A stretch of DNA of 64,000 nucleotides from Prevotella sp. (GTDB lineage Bacteria > Bacteroidota > Bacteroidia > Bacteroidales > Bacteroidaceae), in NCBI GenBank assembly GCA_017476785.1, contig JAFUZD010000073.1, forward strand, positions 1-64,000. Reading direction: 5' to 3'. Positions 7,613-16,474 of this stretch are shown here, one piece after another (the stretch's first letter is position 1; every line of letters starts with the position of its first letter). Position numbers and translations under genes: made by a program. The notes under the pieces were generated by a model. The model saw only the letters and a program-made list of their open reading frames with translations, searched no databases and was not told the DNA's origin.

Positions 7613-9390
7613 TGCTCACCTCCTTTCTTGTCGAAGTCACCGCGGTTCTCGCTCTGAATCTGATAAATCTCCTGATAGAGGGCATTGGTGCGCAGCAGAT
7701 TCTCGTGCGTGTCGAACCCAGTGACAACGCCATTGTCCATCACGACGATGCGGTCGCAATCCTGTATGCTCTGAATACGCTGGGCGATGATGAGCTTGGT
7801 CATTGACGGCAGCTCTTCGCGGAAAGCGCGACGGATACGGGCATCGGTGGCCGTGTCGCAGGCCGAAGTAGAATCGTCGAGCACCAGCACCTGCGGACGT
7901 TTCAGCAGGGCGCGTGCGATGCACAGCCGCTGGCGCTGACCGCCTGAGACGTTGGTGCCGCCCTGTTCGATATGCGTTTCATAGCCGTCGGGCATCGCAT
8001 CGATAAACTCATCGGCCTGAGCCAGTGCGCAGGCCTTCCGACATTCCTCGAGGGTAGCATCGGGCTTGCCCCAGCGCAGGTTGTCGAGAATGGAGCCCGA
8101 GAAGAGCACGTTTTGCTGCAGCACCACGCTGACAGCCGTGCGCAGCGTCTCCAAGTCGTATTCCTTCACATTGCGGCCACCCACCAGCACGTCGCCCTGC
8201 GATGTGTCGTAAAGCCGGCTAATCAGGCTGACGAGCGTAGACTTGCCCGAACCCGTTCCACCGATAATGCCGACGGTCTCGCCGCTCTCAATGCGGAACG
8301 ACACGTTGTAGAGGGCCGAGCGTTTGGAGGTGCGTGTGCCCTCAGACTGCGCCTCGCCCTTCTGCTTATAGTCGAAGCGCACGCCGCGGAACTCTATGCT
8401 ACCGTCGGGCACGGCAAACAACGGGTTGGCCGGATTGACGATGTCGGGTTCTTCCTCTATAATCTCAGCCACACGCTGGCCGCTGGCCGCACTCTGGGTG
8501 AGCATCACGAAGATCATTGACAACATCATCAGCGACATCAGGATGCTCATCACGTAGGTGAAGAGCGACGTCAGCTCACCCGTGGTCAGCGTGCCGCCCA
8601 CAATATAGTGGGCACCGAACCACGACAAGGCGATGATGCAGCCATAGACCACCATATTCATAATAGGATGGTTCCACGTCATCAGCCGCTCGGCCCGCAC
8701 GTAGAGCCGATAGAGGCCCTCGGCGGCACGGTCGAACTTGGACCGTTCGTAGTCCTCGCGCACGAAAGCCTTCACCACACGGATAGCGGCAATGTTCTCC
8801 TGTACGCTCTGGTTTAGCTGGTCGTACTGCTGGAACACCCGTGCAAAGAGCACCGACACGCGGCTGATAATCTGCCAAAGGGCGACGGCGAGGATGAACA
8901 TTGCAATGAGAAAGATGAGGCTGAGGCGCGCATCAATGAGCAGGCACATCACGATGGAGAGCACCAACCGGAACGGGGCGCGCACCGTGACGCGCAGAAT
9001 CTGCTGATAGGCATTCTGCAGATTGTTCACGTCGGTGGTCATACGCGTCACCAGACCGGCGGCGGAATACTTGTCAATGTCGCTGAAGGCAAAGCGCTGG
9101 ATGTTGCGATACATTGCAGCCCGCAGATTGGCTGCAAACCCCGAGGCGGCATAAGCCACGGAACGACCGGCGGCAATGCCGAAAGCCAAGCTGAGACAGG
9201 CCATCAGCAACATCAGTGCGCCATAGAGATAGACGTTTTGGATGTTGCCCGCATTGATACCTCGGTCAATGAGCGAGGCGGTGACATAGGGTATCAGCAC
9301 GTCCATCACCACCTCCATTGCCGTCAGTATAGGTGTCAGCAGCGATGCTTTCCAATAGGTTCCGATTTGTCGATAGAGTGTCTTAAGCAT
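7609..9390 (-). CDS. ABC exporter half-transporter (degenerate Walker B)
   Basis: This 593-residue exporter subunit has transmembrane helices in about residues 15-320 and a nucleotide-binding domain with Walker A GGTGSGKST (about 378), signature VSGGQRQ (about 481) and Walker B QVLVLDDSTSACD (about 500). The catalytic Glu after Walker B is Asp, as in the degenerate site of heterodimeric exporters. It is first in a two-gene operon and overlaps the next gene by 4 bases. The histidine kinase gene ends 94 bases upstream on the same strand; I see no clear promoter in that gap, so read-through is possible. Confidence 0.93.
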   Translation of the reverse strand: MLKTLYRQIGTYWKASLLTPILTAMEVVMDVLIPYVTASLIDRGINAGNIQNVYLYGALMLLMACLSLAFGIAAGRSVAYAASGFAANLRAAMYRNIQRFAFSDIDKYSAAGLVTRMTTDVNNLQNAYQQILRVTVRAPFRLVLSIVMCLLIDARLSLIFLIAMFILAVALWQIISRVSVLFARVFQQYDQLNQSVQENIAAIRVVKAFVREDYERSKFDRAAEGLYRLYVRAERLMTWNHPIMNMVVYGCIIALSWFGAHYIVGGTLTTGELTSLFTYVMSILMSLMMLSMIFVMLTQSAASGQRVAEIIEEEPDIVNPANPLFAVPDGSIEFRGVRFDYKQKGEAQSEGTRTSKRSALYNVSFRIESGETVGIIGGTGSGKSTLVSLISRLYDTSQGDVLVGGRNVKEYDLETLRTAVSVVLQQNVLFSGSILDNLRWGKPDATLEECRKACALAQADEFIDAMPDGYETHIEQGGTNVSGGQRQRLCIARALLKRPQVLVLDDSTSACDTATDARIRRAFREELPSMTKLIIAQRIQSIQDCDRIVVMDNGVVTGFDTHENLLRTNALYQEIYQIQSENRGDFDKKGGEQ

Positions 9391-9484
9391 TTAGTTATGT
9401 ATTGATTGAAGTCTGTTTCTTGTGGCGATTGCCCGCTCTGGGCTGGCCGGTCTCCCTGTCAGCGAGTGCGGCCGGTGCCCCTAC

Positions 9485-11272
9485 TTACGACTGGGGAGCG
9501 TCGGGCAGGGTGAGCACAAAGCGGTTTCCACCCTCAAAAGAGGTGTCGAGACTCAGCGTCCCGCCCAATTCGACGGCCAGCTGACGGGCAAGCGTGAGGC
9601 CGAGGCCAAGACCGGGACGGAACTGGTCGAGCTTGACAAAGCGCTCGAAGATGTGCTCGGTCTCTTCGGCAGGGATGCGGGTACCGGTATCTTCCACGGC
9701 AAGCGACACCTGCCGACGGGGCTTGTCGGCCGTGATATGCAGGCTGACACTGCCTGCCGAGGTAAACTTGGCCGCATTGTCGACCAGTGCCAGCAGGATG
9801 TGGCGCAGATGGTCGGCATCCGAGAGGATGGTATAGTCGTCGTCCACCTCGGTCAGCAGGCAGAAGTCGAGCGGCGAACTACCCGCAGTGCGCACAGTCT
9901 GAAGCACCTCGTTGCACAGTGCGGCCAGCGGCACCGAGGCCTGCTTGGGCCGATGTCGCTCGGCATCCTGCGTCGAGAGTGCCAGCACCTCGTCTACCAG
10001 ACGGGTGATGAGCAGCGTGTTCTCCTGCACCTGCTGGGCTATGTGCGCCCGTTCGCTGTCGGGCAGCTGGATGCCGGGATTCGCTATCACCTGCGTGAAT
10101 CCACTGATGATGTTGAGCGGCGTGCGCAGCTCGTGACTCATATTGCGAATGAAAGCCGACTTCATCCGGTCGCTCTCCAGCGCGTGCTCGTTGGCAATGA
10201 GCAGGGCCTGATTCTTGGCCTGCAGCTGACGGGTGAAGCGGCGGCGGCTCAGCACGATGTAGACCAGTGCGACGACCGACATCAGTGCTGCCGCAGCAAT
10301 GCACATCAGGGCGATGATGCGGTGGCGCGCCGCCCGCTGCTCGGCATAGGCCAGCTCCAGTTCATTGGAGATGCCCTGCAGGTTGTCGGTCAAGATGACG
10401 CTGTTCAGCGAGTCGCTGGCGGCCATCTCGCGCTTCATCACCTCGTAGGCACGGCGGTCATCGCCAAAATATTCGTAGACACTGCGCAGGTATTCGTAGC
10501 GGTCGAGGATGCTGGTCAGTGCTTCGGCGGCACGGACGGCTCCCTCGCGGTCATTGTTGTAAGCCAGCCAATAGATGTCGAGAAACTTGCCGTAGGTAGA
10601 CGAGATTCCCTGCGCATCCAGCCCTTTATAGGCCCGATAGCTCTCCGTGAAACCCTCCATATCGCGCAGGCGGAACTGCTGGATGCCCCGGAAGGCATAG
10701 GCATCACAGCGATAGTCGTCGCTGGAGGCCTGAGCAATGGCCAGCTCGGCCCACCGCACGGCCTCAGCCGGATGCCTTTCCAGCTCGACAAAGGCCAAAT
10801 CCATATAGACCGGTGCCAGCGCGTCGGTCTTACCCTGCTGCTTCATCGCCTCAATGGTCTCGAGGAAGCAACGGCGCGCGCCCTCTATATTGCTGCAGTC
10901 GGCATAGATGAGTCCCAGCATATTCGTGGCCAGATAGTAGAGGCTGTCGCAGTTTTCCTGCCGCATCTCGCGCGACATTCCCAGTGCCAGCTTGTAGGCC
11001 TGAAAGATATTGGAGGCGTTTAGCTCGTAGATAATCTCGTTGGAGCAGGCCGAATAATAGGCATAATAGTCGCTGCACGCCCGCGCTTCTTGCTTGCAGG
11101 CATCGCAGGCAGCACGGAACTCGTCGGCCGTTCCGCGGTCAAAGTAATAGTACATTGAGTCGCGCAACAGGGCCAGCCGGCTGGTGTCGGCGGCACTCGC
11201 AGTACCAAAAGCTATAATAAAAAGGAGCAGAAGCGGCAGACGCCGCAACTGGCTAAGGTTAGGATGGGTCAT
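9485..11272 (-). CDS. TPR-containing sensor histidine kinase
   Basis: The 595-residue protein has a signal-like N-terminus (LPLLLLFIIAFGTASA), a periplasmic alpha-helical region typical of TPR repeats (about 30-290) and a transmembrane helix (IALMCIAAAALMSVVALVYIV). The cytoplasmic kinase has H-box FIRNMSHELRTPLN (His about 380), N-box VDNAAKF (about 497), VEDTGTRIP and GLGLGLTLA (about 557). There is no receiver or DNA-binding domain, so it needs a separate response regulator, and none is adjacent. Family members sense envelope or nutrient signals. It is divergent from the TonB receptor, with a promoter core at 11295-11303. Confidence 0.93.
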   Translation of the reverse strand: MTHPNLSQLRRLPLLLLFIIAFGTASAADTSRLALLRDSMYYYFDRGTADEFRAACDACKQEARACSDYYAYYSACSNEIIYELNASNIFQAYKLALGMSREMRQENCDSLYYLATNMLGLIYADCSNIEGARRCFLETIEAMKQQGKTDALAPVYMDLAFVELERHPAEAVRWAELAIAQASSDDYRCDAYAFRGIQQFRLRDMEGFTESYRAYKGLDAQGISSTYGKFLDIYWLAYNNDREGAVRAAEALTSILDRYEYLRSVYEYFGDDRRAYEVMKREMAASDSLNSVILTDNLQGISNELELAYAEQRAARHRIIALMCIAAAALMSVVALVYIVLSRRRFTRQLQAKNQALLIANEHALESDRMKSAFIRNMSHELRTPLNIISGFTQVIANPGIQLPDSERAHIAQQVQENTLLITRLVDEVLALSTQDAERHRPKQASVPLAALCNEVLQTVRTAGSSPLDFCLLTEVDDDYTILSDADHLRHILLALVDNAAKFTSAGSVSLHITADKPRRQVSLAVEDTGTRIPAEETEHIFERFVKLDQFRPGLGLGLTLARQLAVELGGTLSLDTSFEGGNRFVLTLPDAPQS

Positions 11273-11294
11273 TCAGTCTCGGTTCTATTTGCCG

Positions 11295-11303
11295 GCAAAG
11301 ATA
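11295..11303 (-). promoter_or_regulatory. Predicted -7 element for the histidine kinase
   Basis: GCAAAGATA on plus reads TATCTTTGC on minus, 22 bases before the start at 11272. It faces away from the TonB-receptor promoter at 11347. Confidence 0.55.
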
Positions 11304-11346
11304 CAAATATTTCTTCAGACACGCCGCTTAATTACTGATTTATTCG

Positions 11347-11355
11347 TATCTTTGC
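11347..11355 (+). promoter_or_regulatory. Predicted -7 element for the TonB receptor
   Basis: TATCTTTGC lies 29 bases before the ATG at 11385. The leader is too short for a cobalamin riboswitch. Confidence 0.55.
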
Positions 11356-11384
11356 CGACGTTTTCAACACATTTATATTATTTT

Positions 11385-13424
11385 ATGTTTAAACCAGTAT
11401 CATTCAAACGCGATGTCATTGTGTTCAAGCAGTTCAGCCGTAAGGGCTATGCACTGTTTGCCGTGCTCGGACGCGTAGTGCTGATCGGAACGCTGAGTGT
11501 GGCCACGCTCTCCAATGCTAAGGCCTCGAGCATCAGCGTCAGCCCGATTCAGAACGACTCGGCCACGCAGCGCCACAGCAAGGACATCCTGCTCGACGAG
11601 GTGAGCATCACCGGAGCGCGAGCGCCGCTGACTGCACGGCAGTCGGCACGAATCGTTACTGTCATCACACGCGAGGATATACAGCGTGTGGCGGCAGCCA
11701 GTGTCAACGACCTATTAAAGCAAACCACGGGCGTGGATGTCCGTCAGCGCGGTGGTTTCGGAGTTCAGACGGACATCAGCATCAACGGTGGAACGTTCGA
11801 CCAGATTACCATTCTGTTGAATGGCGTAAACATCTCAAACCCGCAAACCGGTCACAACGCCGCCGACTTCCCCGTCAGCCTGCAAGACATTGAGCGCATC
11901 GAGATTCTCGAAGGCGCCTCGGCCCGCATCTTCGGGTCGTCGGCCTTCAGCGGTGCCATCAACATCGTCACGCGTGCCGACAGTGAGTCCAACGTGCGTG
12001 TCAGTGCCGAAGGGGGCTCGTTCGGAACCTTCGGTGGCAGCGCAGCCGTCAGCCACGCCCTGCAGCAGAGCAGCTACCGGCTACACAACCAGCTGAGCGG
12101 AGGCTATCTGCAGACCGACGGAGGGACTGACAACAGCGACTTCAAGAAGCGCCGCGGATTCTATCAGGGTGACTATACCAACCGGCTGATGCACTTGCAA
12201 TGGCAGGCTGGCATCACGTCGCAGGACTACGGTGCCAACACCTTCTATTCAGCGGCCTACCCCAACCAATACGAAGAGACGCGCCGCTACATCGCTTCCG
12301 TCAATGCACAGTTTGTGCTGATGGACTCGAGACTCATCATACAGCCTACACTCTACTGGAACCGCTCGACCGACCACTACCAACTGATACGCGGCGAGGT
12401 GGGAGCCAGCAACGGCGAGAACTACCACCGGATGGACGTCTACGGCGGGGCCATCAACGCACACCTCACGTGGGCACTGGGAAAGACGTCTGTCGGTGCC
12501 GACATACGCCGCGAGCACATTCTCAGCACGGCTTACGGCGAAGTGCTGCCCGAAAGCCAATGGAAGCAGGCGTGGGACAGCGAACGCGTCTACGACAAAG
12601 AGGGAAGGCGCACCAATACCAGCCTCTTCATTGAGCACAACGTGCTGCTGGACCGCGTCACCATCTCGGCCGGACTGCTGGCCAACAAGAACACGGGGCT
12701 CGACGGCGACTTCCGTTTCTATCCGGGCGTGGACGTTTCCTACCGACCCACGGAGCACTGGAAGCTCTTCGCCTCGTTCAACAAAGCACTGCGCGTGCCT
12801 ACCTACACCGACCTATATACCAGTAACCGCGCACAACGCGGCGACACGAACCTGAAGCCCGAACGAAACACGACCTACAAGCTGGGTGCCCAATACGGTG
12901 GGAGGCTGCTGACGCTCAACGCGCAGTTCTTCTATAGCCGCGGGCGCAATATGATTGACTGGGTCTACGAGACCGAGACTGCCACACAATACCACGCGCT
13001 GAACATCGGCGAGCTGGACAACATTGGCGTCTCGGCCGATGCGAAGTTCGACCTCAAGCCACTCCACACGCCGCTGACGGCCTTTGCCATCGGCTACGCC
13101 TATATCCACCAGACGCACGAGACGGAACACCAGATATTCAAGTCGCTCTATGCACTGGAGTACCTGCGCCACAAGCTGACGGCCCGACTGGACCACCACA
13201 TCGTCTCGCATCTCTCGGCCACGTGGCAGCTGCGCTGGCAGGAACGGATGAACGGCTACCATCCTTACTGGAAGCTGGACGCCAAACTGCAATGGACGGC
13301 CCCCTCCTACTCGCTCTACGTACAGGCCGACAACCTGACGGCCCACCGCTATTACGACATCGGAGGCGTGCGCCAGCCCGGCCTCTGGCTGATGGCGGGC
13401 GGCAGCATACGACTGAAATTATAA
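11385..13424 (+). CDS. TonB-dependent outer-membrane receptor, BtuB-like
   Basis: I place the start at the ATG at 11385, behind the promoter core; the open frame extends upstream but would include the divergent promoter region. The 679-residue protein has a signal segment ending near ATLSNAKA, a TonB-box-like region, a plug domain (about 75-190, including INGGTFDQITILLNGVNI and GASARIFGSSAFSGAINIV) and a beta barrel ending RLKL with no SusD partner nearby. N-termini with a SRKGYA-type motif are common in Bacteroidales BtuB-like receptors. Cobalamin or siderophore uptake is possible; a B12-dependent ribonucleotide reductase lies 5 kb downstream, but that is not proof. Confidence 0.9.
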   Translation: MFKPVSFKRDVIVFKQFSRKGYALFAVLGRVVLIGTLSVATLSNAKASSISVSPIQNDSATQRHSKDILLDEVSITGARAPLTARQSARIVTVITREDIQRVAAASVNDLLKQTTGVDVRQRGGFGVQTDISINGGTFDQITILLNGVNISNPQTGHNAADFPVSLQDIERIEILEGASARIFGSSAFSGAINIVTRADSESNVRVSAEGGSFGTFGGSAAVSHALQQSSYRLHNQLSGGYLQTDGGTDNSDFKKRRGFYQGDYTNRLMHLQWQAGITSQDYGANTFYSAAYPNQYEETRRYIASVNAQFVLMDSRLIIQPTLYWNRSTDHYQLIRGEVGASNGENYHRMDVYGGAINAHLTWALGKTSVGADIRREHILSTAYGEVLPESQWKQAWDSERVYDKEGRRTNTSLFIEHNVLLDRVTISAGLLANKNTGLDGDFRFYPGVDVSYRPTEHWKLFASFNKALRVPTYTDLYTSNRAQRGDTNLKPERNTTYKLGAQYGGRLLTLNAQFFYSRGRNMIDWVYETETATQYHALNIGELDNIGVSADAKFDLKPLHTPLTAFAIGYAYIHQTHETEHQIFKSLYALEYLRHKLTARLDHHIVSHLSATWQLRWQERMNGYHPYWKLDAKLQWTAPSYSLYVQADNLTAHRYYDIGGVRQPGLWLMAGGSIRLKL

Positions 13425-13426
13425 AC

Positions 13427-13456
13427 AAAAAGGGGATGTGACACATCCCCTTTTTT
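13427..13456. terminator. Bidirectional terminator between TonB receptor and dnaA
   Basis: AAAAAGGGGATGTG, ACA, then CATCCCC followed by six T. The stem has A runs on one side and T runs on the other, and it lies between convergent genes. Confidence 0.9.
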
Positions 13457-13465
13457 GATACCCAA

Positions 13466-14875
13466 TTATTTCTTCAATCTGAACGAATTCTCTATGCTAT
13501 TCATCTCTTCGCGGAAGGGTTTGTCAACCTTCAGGCGCTGCTCAATGGTAGCACAGCTATGGATTACGGTAGAGTGGTCGCGCTTGCCAATGAGTTGTCC
13601 GATGCGCGACGAGGGCATCTTGGTGTGCTTCTGAGCCAGATACATTGCAATCTGACGAGGCAACACGAAGTCGCGCTTGCGCGAACGGCTGAACACGCTC
13701 TGCTGCGAAACGTTGTAATGGTCGCACACCTTCTCCACGATGTCCTCGATAGTCAGCGGATGGTTGTCTATCTTCACGGCACGCTTCAGGATGCGCTCTG
13801 CCAACCGCATATCGATATTGCTGTTGTAGACAACGCTGTAAGCCAGCAGCGAGTTGATGACACCCTCAAGATCGCGCACGCTCCCGTTGGCCGTCTCGGC
13901 GATGTAGCGGATGACATCGGCCGGTATCTTCAAGCCGTCACGGTGGCACTTGGAGTTCAGGATGTCAATGCAGAGCTGCACGTTGGGCTTCTCCAACTCG
14001 GCAATCAGTCCGCAAGAGAAGCGCGTCAAGAGGCGGTCTTTCATTCCCTGCAAGTCTACCGGCGGGCGGTCGGAGGCAAGGATAATCTGCTTACCGTTAC
14101 GGAACAGGTGATTGAAGATATGGAAAAAAGTGTCCAATGTCTTCGTGGCCGTAGCCCACTCTTGTATGTCGTCCACAATCAGCACATCAATGGTCTGATA
14201 GAACTGAATGAAGTCGTTGGTCGTGTTCTGTCGAACCGCATCGGTAAACTGCACCTGAAACAGGCGGGCGGACACATAGAGCACCCGCTTCTGGGGATAC
14301 ATCTCCTTACAGCGCACGCCGATGGCGTTAATCAGATGCGTCTTTCCGCAGCCCGACGGACCGTAAATGAAGAACGGATTGAACGTCGACTTGCCGGGAT
14401 GCTCAGCAATAGAGAGGCCTACCGTGCGTGGCAACTTGTTCGAATCGCCCTCAATGAAGCTCTGGAACGTCTTATGCACGTCAAGCTGAGGATTCAGGTC
14501 CTGCGGCACGGCAGCATCCAGCACGGTCGGAGTCTTATTGACCCGGCGGGCCGGTGCCGGCGCAGCGATTTCGGCAGGCTGCTCGCCTTCCAACACCTGA
14601 GACAGGCCGTTAGTCTTGTCGGTCAATGCCCTATAAGTGAGCTGCACGCCCGGGCCGAAGCACTTGGTCAACACTTTGCTCATCAATCCAACGTAATGCT
14701 GCTCCAACACCTCATACACCCACATACTCGGAAGCTGCAGGAGGAGTGTTCGGCTGTCTTCGTCGTAGTGCTCGAAGACGATGGGCGCGAACCAAGTGTT
14801 GTATTGCTGCTCTGACACATTGCTCTTAATCAGATTAAGGCAGTTGTCCCAAAGCGCCTTTGGATTGGTGACCAT
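13466..14875 (-). CDS. dnaA: Chromosomal replication initiator DnaA
   Basis: DnaA (469 residues) binds origin DnaA boxes and opens the duplex. Domain I begins LWDNCLNLIKSNVSEQQYNTWF. A variable linker rich in Pro/Ala (about 95-120) precedes the AAA+ domain with Walker A GPSGCGKTHL (about 173) and Walker B VLIVDDIQ (about 235). The C-terminal DNA-binding domain has the signature KRDHSTVIHSCATIE (about 440). It is not followed by dnaN or recF. It converges on the TonB receptor, sharing a bidirectional terminator. Confidence 0.98.
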   Translation of the reverse strand: MVTNPKALWDNCLNLIKSNVSEQQYNTWFAPIVFEHYDEDSRTLLLQLPSMWVYEVLEQHYVGLMSKVLTKCFGPGVQLTYRALTDKTNGLSQVLEGEQPAEIAAPAPARRVNKTPTVLDAAVPQDLNPQLDVHKTFQSFIEGDSNKLPRTVGLSIAEHPGKSTFNPFFIYGPSGCGKTHLINAIGVRCKEMYPQKRVLYVSARLFQVQFTDAVRQNTTNDFIQFYQTIDVLIVDDIQEWATATKTLDTFFHIFNHLFRNGKQIILASDRPPVDLQGMKDRLLTRFSCGLIAELEKPNVQLCIDILNSKCHRDGLKIPADVIRYIAETANGSVRDLEGVINSLLAYSVVYNSNIDMRLAERILKRAVKIDNHPLTIEDIVEKVCDHYNVSQQSVFSRSRKRDFVLPRQIAMYLAQKHTKMPSSRIGQLIGKRDHSTVIHSCATIEQRLKVDKPFREEMNSIENSFRLKK

Positions 14876-15230
14876 ACGGCGTTATTCAGTTTTTAATTAA
14901 TGTGTGACAAGACGTACTTAGGTTTTGCGATTGCAAATTTCGCACTTTTTTCTGACATAGACAAAACCGTATTTTTAAACAGAGAATATTCAAATCGGCG
15001 TAACTCTCTTGTTTTTCAGCACATTATCCCGCCCTGTGGAGCAGCGTTACACACATCTCGCTTGTGCATTTCCAAGTGTTTATATATCAGTCACTTACGA
15101 CGACTTATCACTATTATTCGGTAGACGATTCTGCTTGTTCACCCCATCGCCCGAACGTTGCCATTTTCAAGCGGTTTGGGCCGCTCAGTCAAAGTTTATG
15201 ATACGCGCTGTTTAATTTAGACAAAATAAA
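14876..15230. other. Non-coding region upstream of dnaA
   Basis: This 355 bp stretch is more AT-rich than its neighbours and has no credible ORF. It must carry the dnaA promoter and leader, but I cannot find a clean TAnnTTTGC element, nor a cluster of TTATCCACA-type DnaA boxes, so an origin is unsupported by eye. An AT-rich run occurs at 15210-15250. Confidence 0.5.
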
Positions 15231-15323
15231 AATTAAAAAGATTTTTCTTCTCATTCTCATTGGTCATTCCACTCCAGCTGCCGACTCTTCGACGGGGATG
15301 AGTGCCGGCTCATCCGACGGGCA

Positions 15324-15411
15324 GGAAGAGGCCTCCGCTCGGGCTGGAAGAGGCCTCCGCTCGGGCTGGAAGAGGCCTCCGCTCGGGTTGGAAGAGGCCT
15401 CCGCTCGGGTT
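15324..15411. repeat. Four tandem 22 bp repeats
   Basis: Four consecutive 22 bp units start GGAAGAGGCCTCCGCTCGGG. Units 1-2 end CT and units 3-4 end TT. The unit contains the palindrome AGAGGCCTC... with StuI-like core AGGCCT. It lies between mlaD's 3' end and dnaA. Confidence 0.9.
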
Positions 15412-15448
15412 GGAATGGGGCATTTCGGAATGCCTCCCGACTGCCCTC

Positions 15449-15513
15449 ACGGAGAATTCTCGCGAGAATTTTCGGAATTCTCGCGTAAATTTTCAAAATT
15501 CTCGCGAGAATTT
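15449..15513. repeat. Triple CGCG-centred palindrome array, copy 2
   Basis: The CGCG centres are at 15462.5, 15483.5 and 15504.5, exactly 21 bp apart. The left flank CACGGAGAATTC is shared with copy 1. The middle palindrome is imperfect on its right side (CTCGCGTAAA). It lies about 50 bases beyond the mlaD stop. Confidence 0.9.
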
Positions 15514-15562
15514 CCTGCAAGCCGCCACCGACGGCAGTGAAGCCGACGGCATTTGGTCGCCT

Positions 15563-16465
15563 CTACTTATCCTTCTTGCCGAACACGGAGAAGTGGATGT
15601 AGCGCTTGGGATGCGCCTTGAAGTCTATCATCAGCGAGTCGGCATCGCGCATCGTGGCGTTCAGGTTGTTGTAGAGACCGGGGTCGCGCATCAGCAGTCC
15701 CAGCGTTCCTTCGTTCGAGTTCAGGCGGTCGGTCATCTGCTGCACGTTGTCCAGCGTGGTGTTCACCCGTGCCATTGTGGCAGCAACGTCTACGGCACTC
15801 AGATTGGCAGTCAGCTGCTGCGTGTTGTCCAGCACGCCATCGGCCTTCTGCATCATCGTAGGCACGTCGCGATTCATTGTGGCCATCAGCCGGTTGAGGT
15901 CGCCACTGGTCTGCTGGAGATTGGCCGTGATGCCCTCAATGTTGTGTAAGGAGTTGCGCAAGGCTGGATCGCTGAGCAACAGGTTCAGGCTGCTCATTAT
16001 CGAATCCAGCTTCGGCATTATGGCCTCGATGGTGGGCATCATCTCTCCCACCTTACTCATCAGCCCGCTCTCCAAACCGCCGGGGATGGTATCGCCGAGG
16101 GCAATGAACTCCAGCGGATTGGCTGAGAGCACCAGATTAATCTTGATATTGCCCAACAGGTCGCTGGCCAACTCGGCACGCGAGCCCTTTGGCACGCGCA
16201 TCTGGCGGTCGAGCCCCACGACGGCCACTATCTGGCCGGGGCGGTCGTAGTCGTAGATAATGTCTTTCACCACACCCACTTTATAACCGCTGGCATAGAC
16301 AGGACTGGAAGCCGACAGGCCACTGATGTCGTCGAACGTGATATAGTAGGAGTCGTCATTGTTCAGCAGCGTCAGTCCCTTAAGGAACTTCAGTCCGAAA
16401 AAGAGCACTATCAACCCTACAATGGCCACGAGTGCAATCTGCACTTCCTTCGTAAAGAATTTCAT
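15563..16465 (-). CDS. MlaD/MCE-family lipid transport protein
   Basis: The 300-residue protein has one N-terminal membrane anchor (ALVAIVGLIVLFFGLKFL), an MCE domain (about 35-115: ITFDDISGLSASSPVYASGYKVGVV) and a long helical C-terminal region (about 130-285). MCE proteins form rings in the periplasm that carry phospholipids between membranes, working with an MlaE/MlaF ABC permease, here encoded elsewhere. The amidase gene ends 9 bases upstream, so the two are likely co-transcribed. Confidence 0.92.
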   Translation of the reverse strand: MKFFTKEVQIALVAIVGLIVLFFGLKFLKGLTLLNNDDSYYITFDDISGLSASSPVYASGYKVGVVKDIIYDYDRPGQIVAVVGLDRQMRVPKGSRAELASDLLGNIKINLVLSANPLEFIALGDTIPGGLESGLMSKVGEMMPTIEAIMPKLDSIMSSLNLLLSDPALRNSLHNIEGITANLQQTSGDLNRLMATMNRDVPTMMQKADGVLDNTQQLTANLSAVDVAATMARVNTTLDNVQQMTDRLNSNEGTLGLLMRDPGLYNNLNATMRDADSLMIDFKAHPKRYIHFSVFGKKDK

Positions 16466-16474
16466 CTTGTTATC

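Noticed and set aside
9422..11023. 533-codon ORF on plus
   Set aside because: It is antisense to the histidine kinase with its H, N and G boxes and has no recognisable domain; a GC-driven shadow.
11304..11384. Cobalamin riboswitch before the TonB receptor
   Set aside because: The leader after the promoter core is about 30 bases, far too short.
14900..15215. Small ORFs upstream of dnaA
   Set aside because: No homology pattern, no ribosome-binding site, atypical composition; treated as non-coding.
15449..15513. Palindrome arrays as small genes or CRISPR repeats
   Set aside because: Both strands are open only because the period is a multiple of three. Spacers are too short and similar for CRISPR and there are no cas genes.
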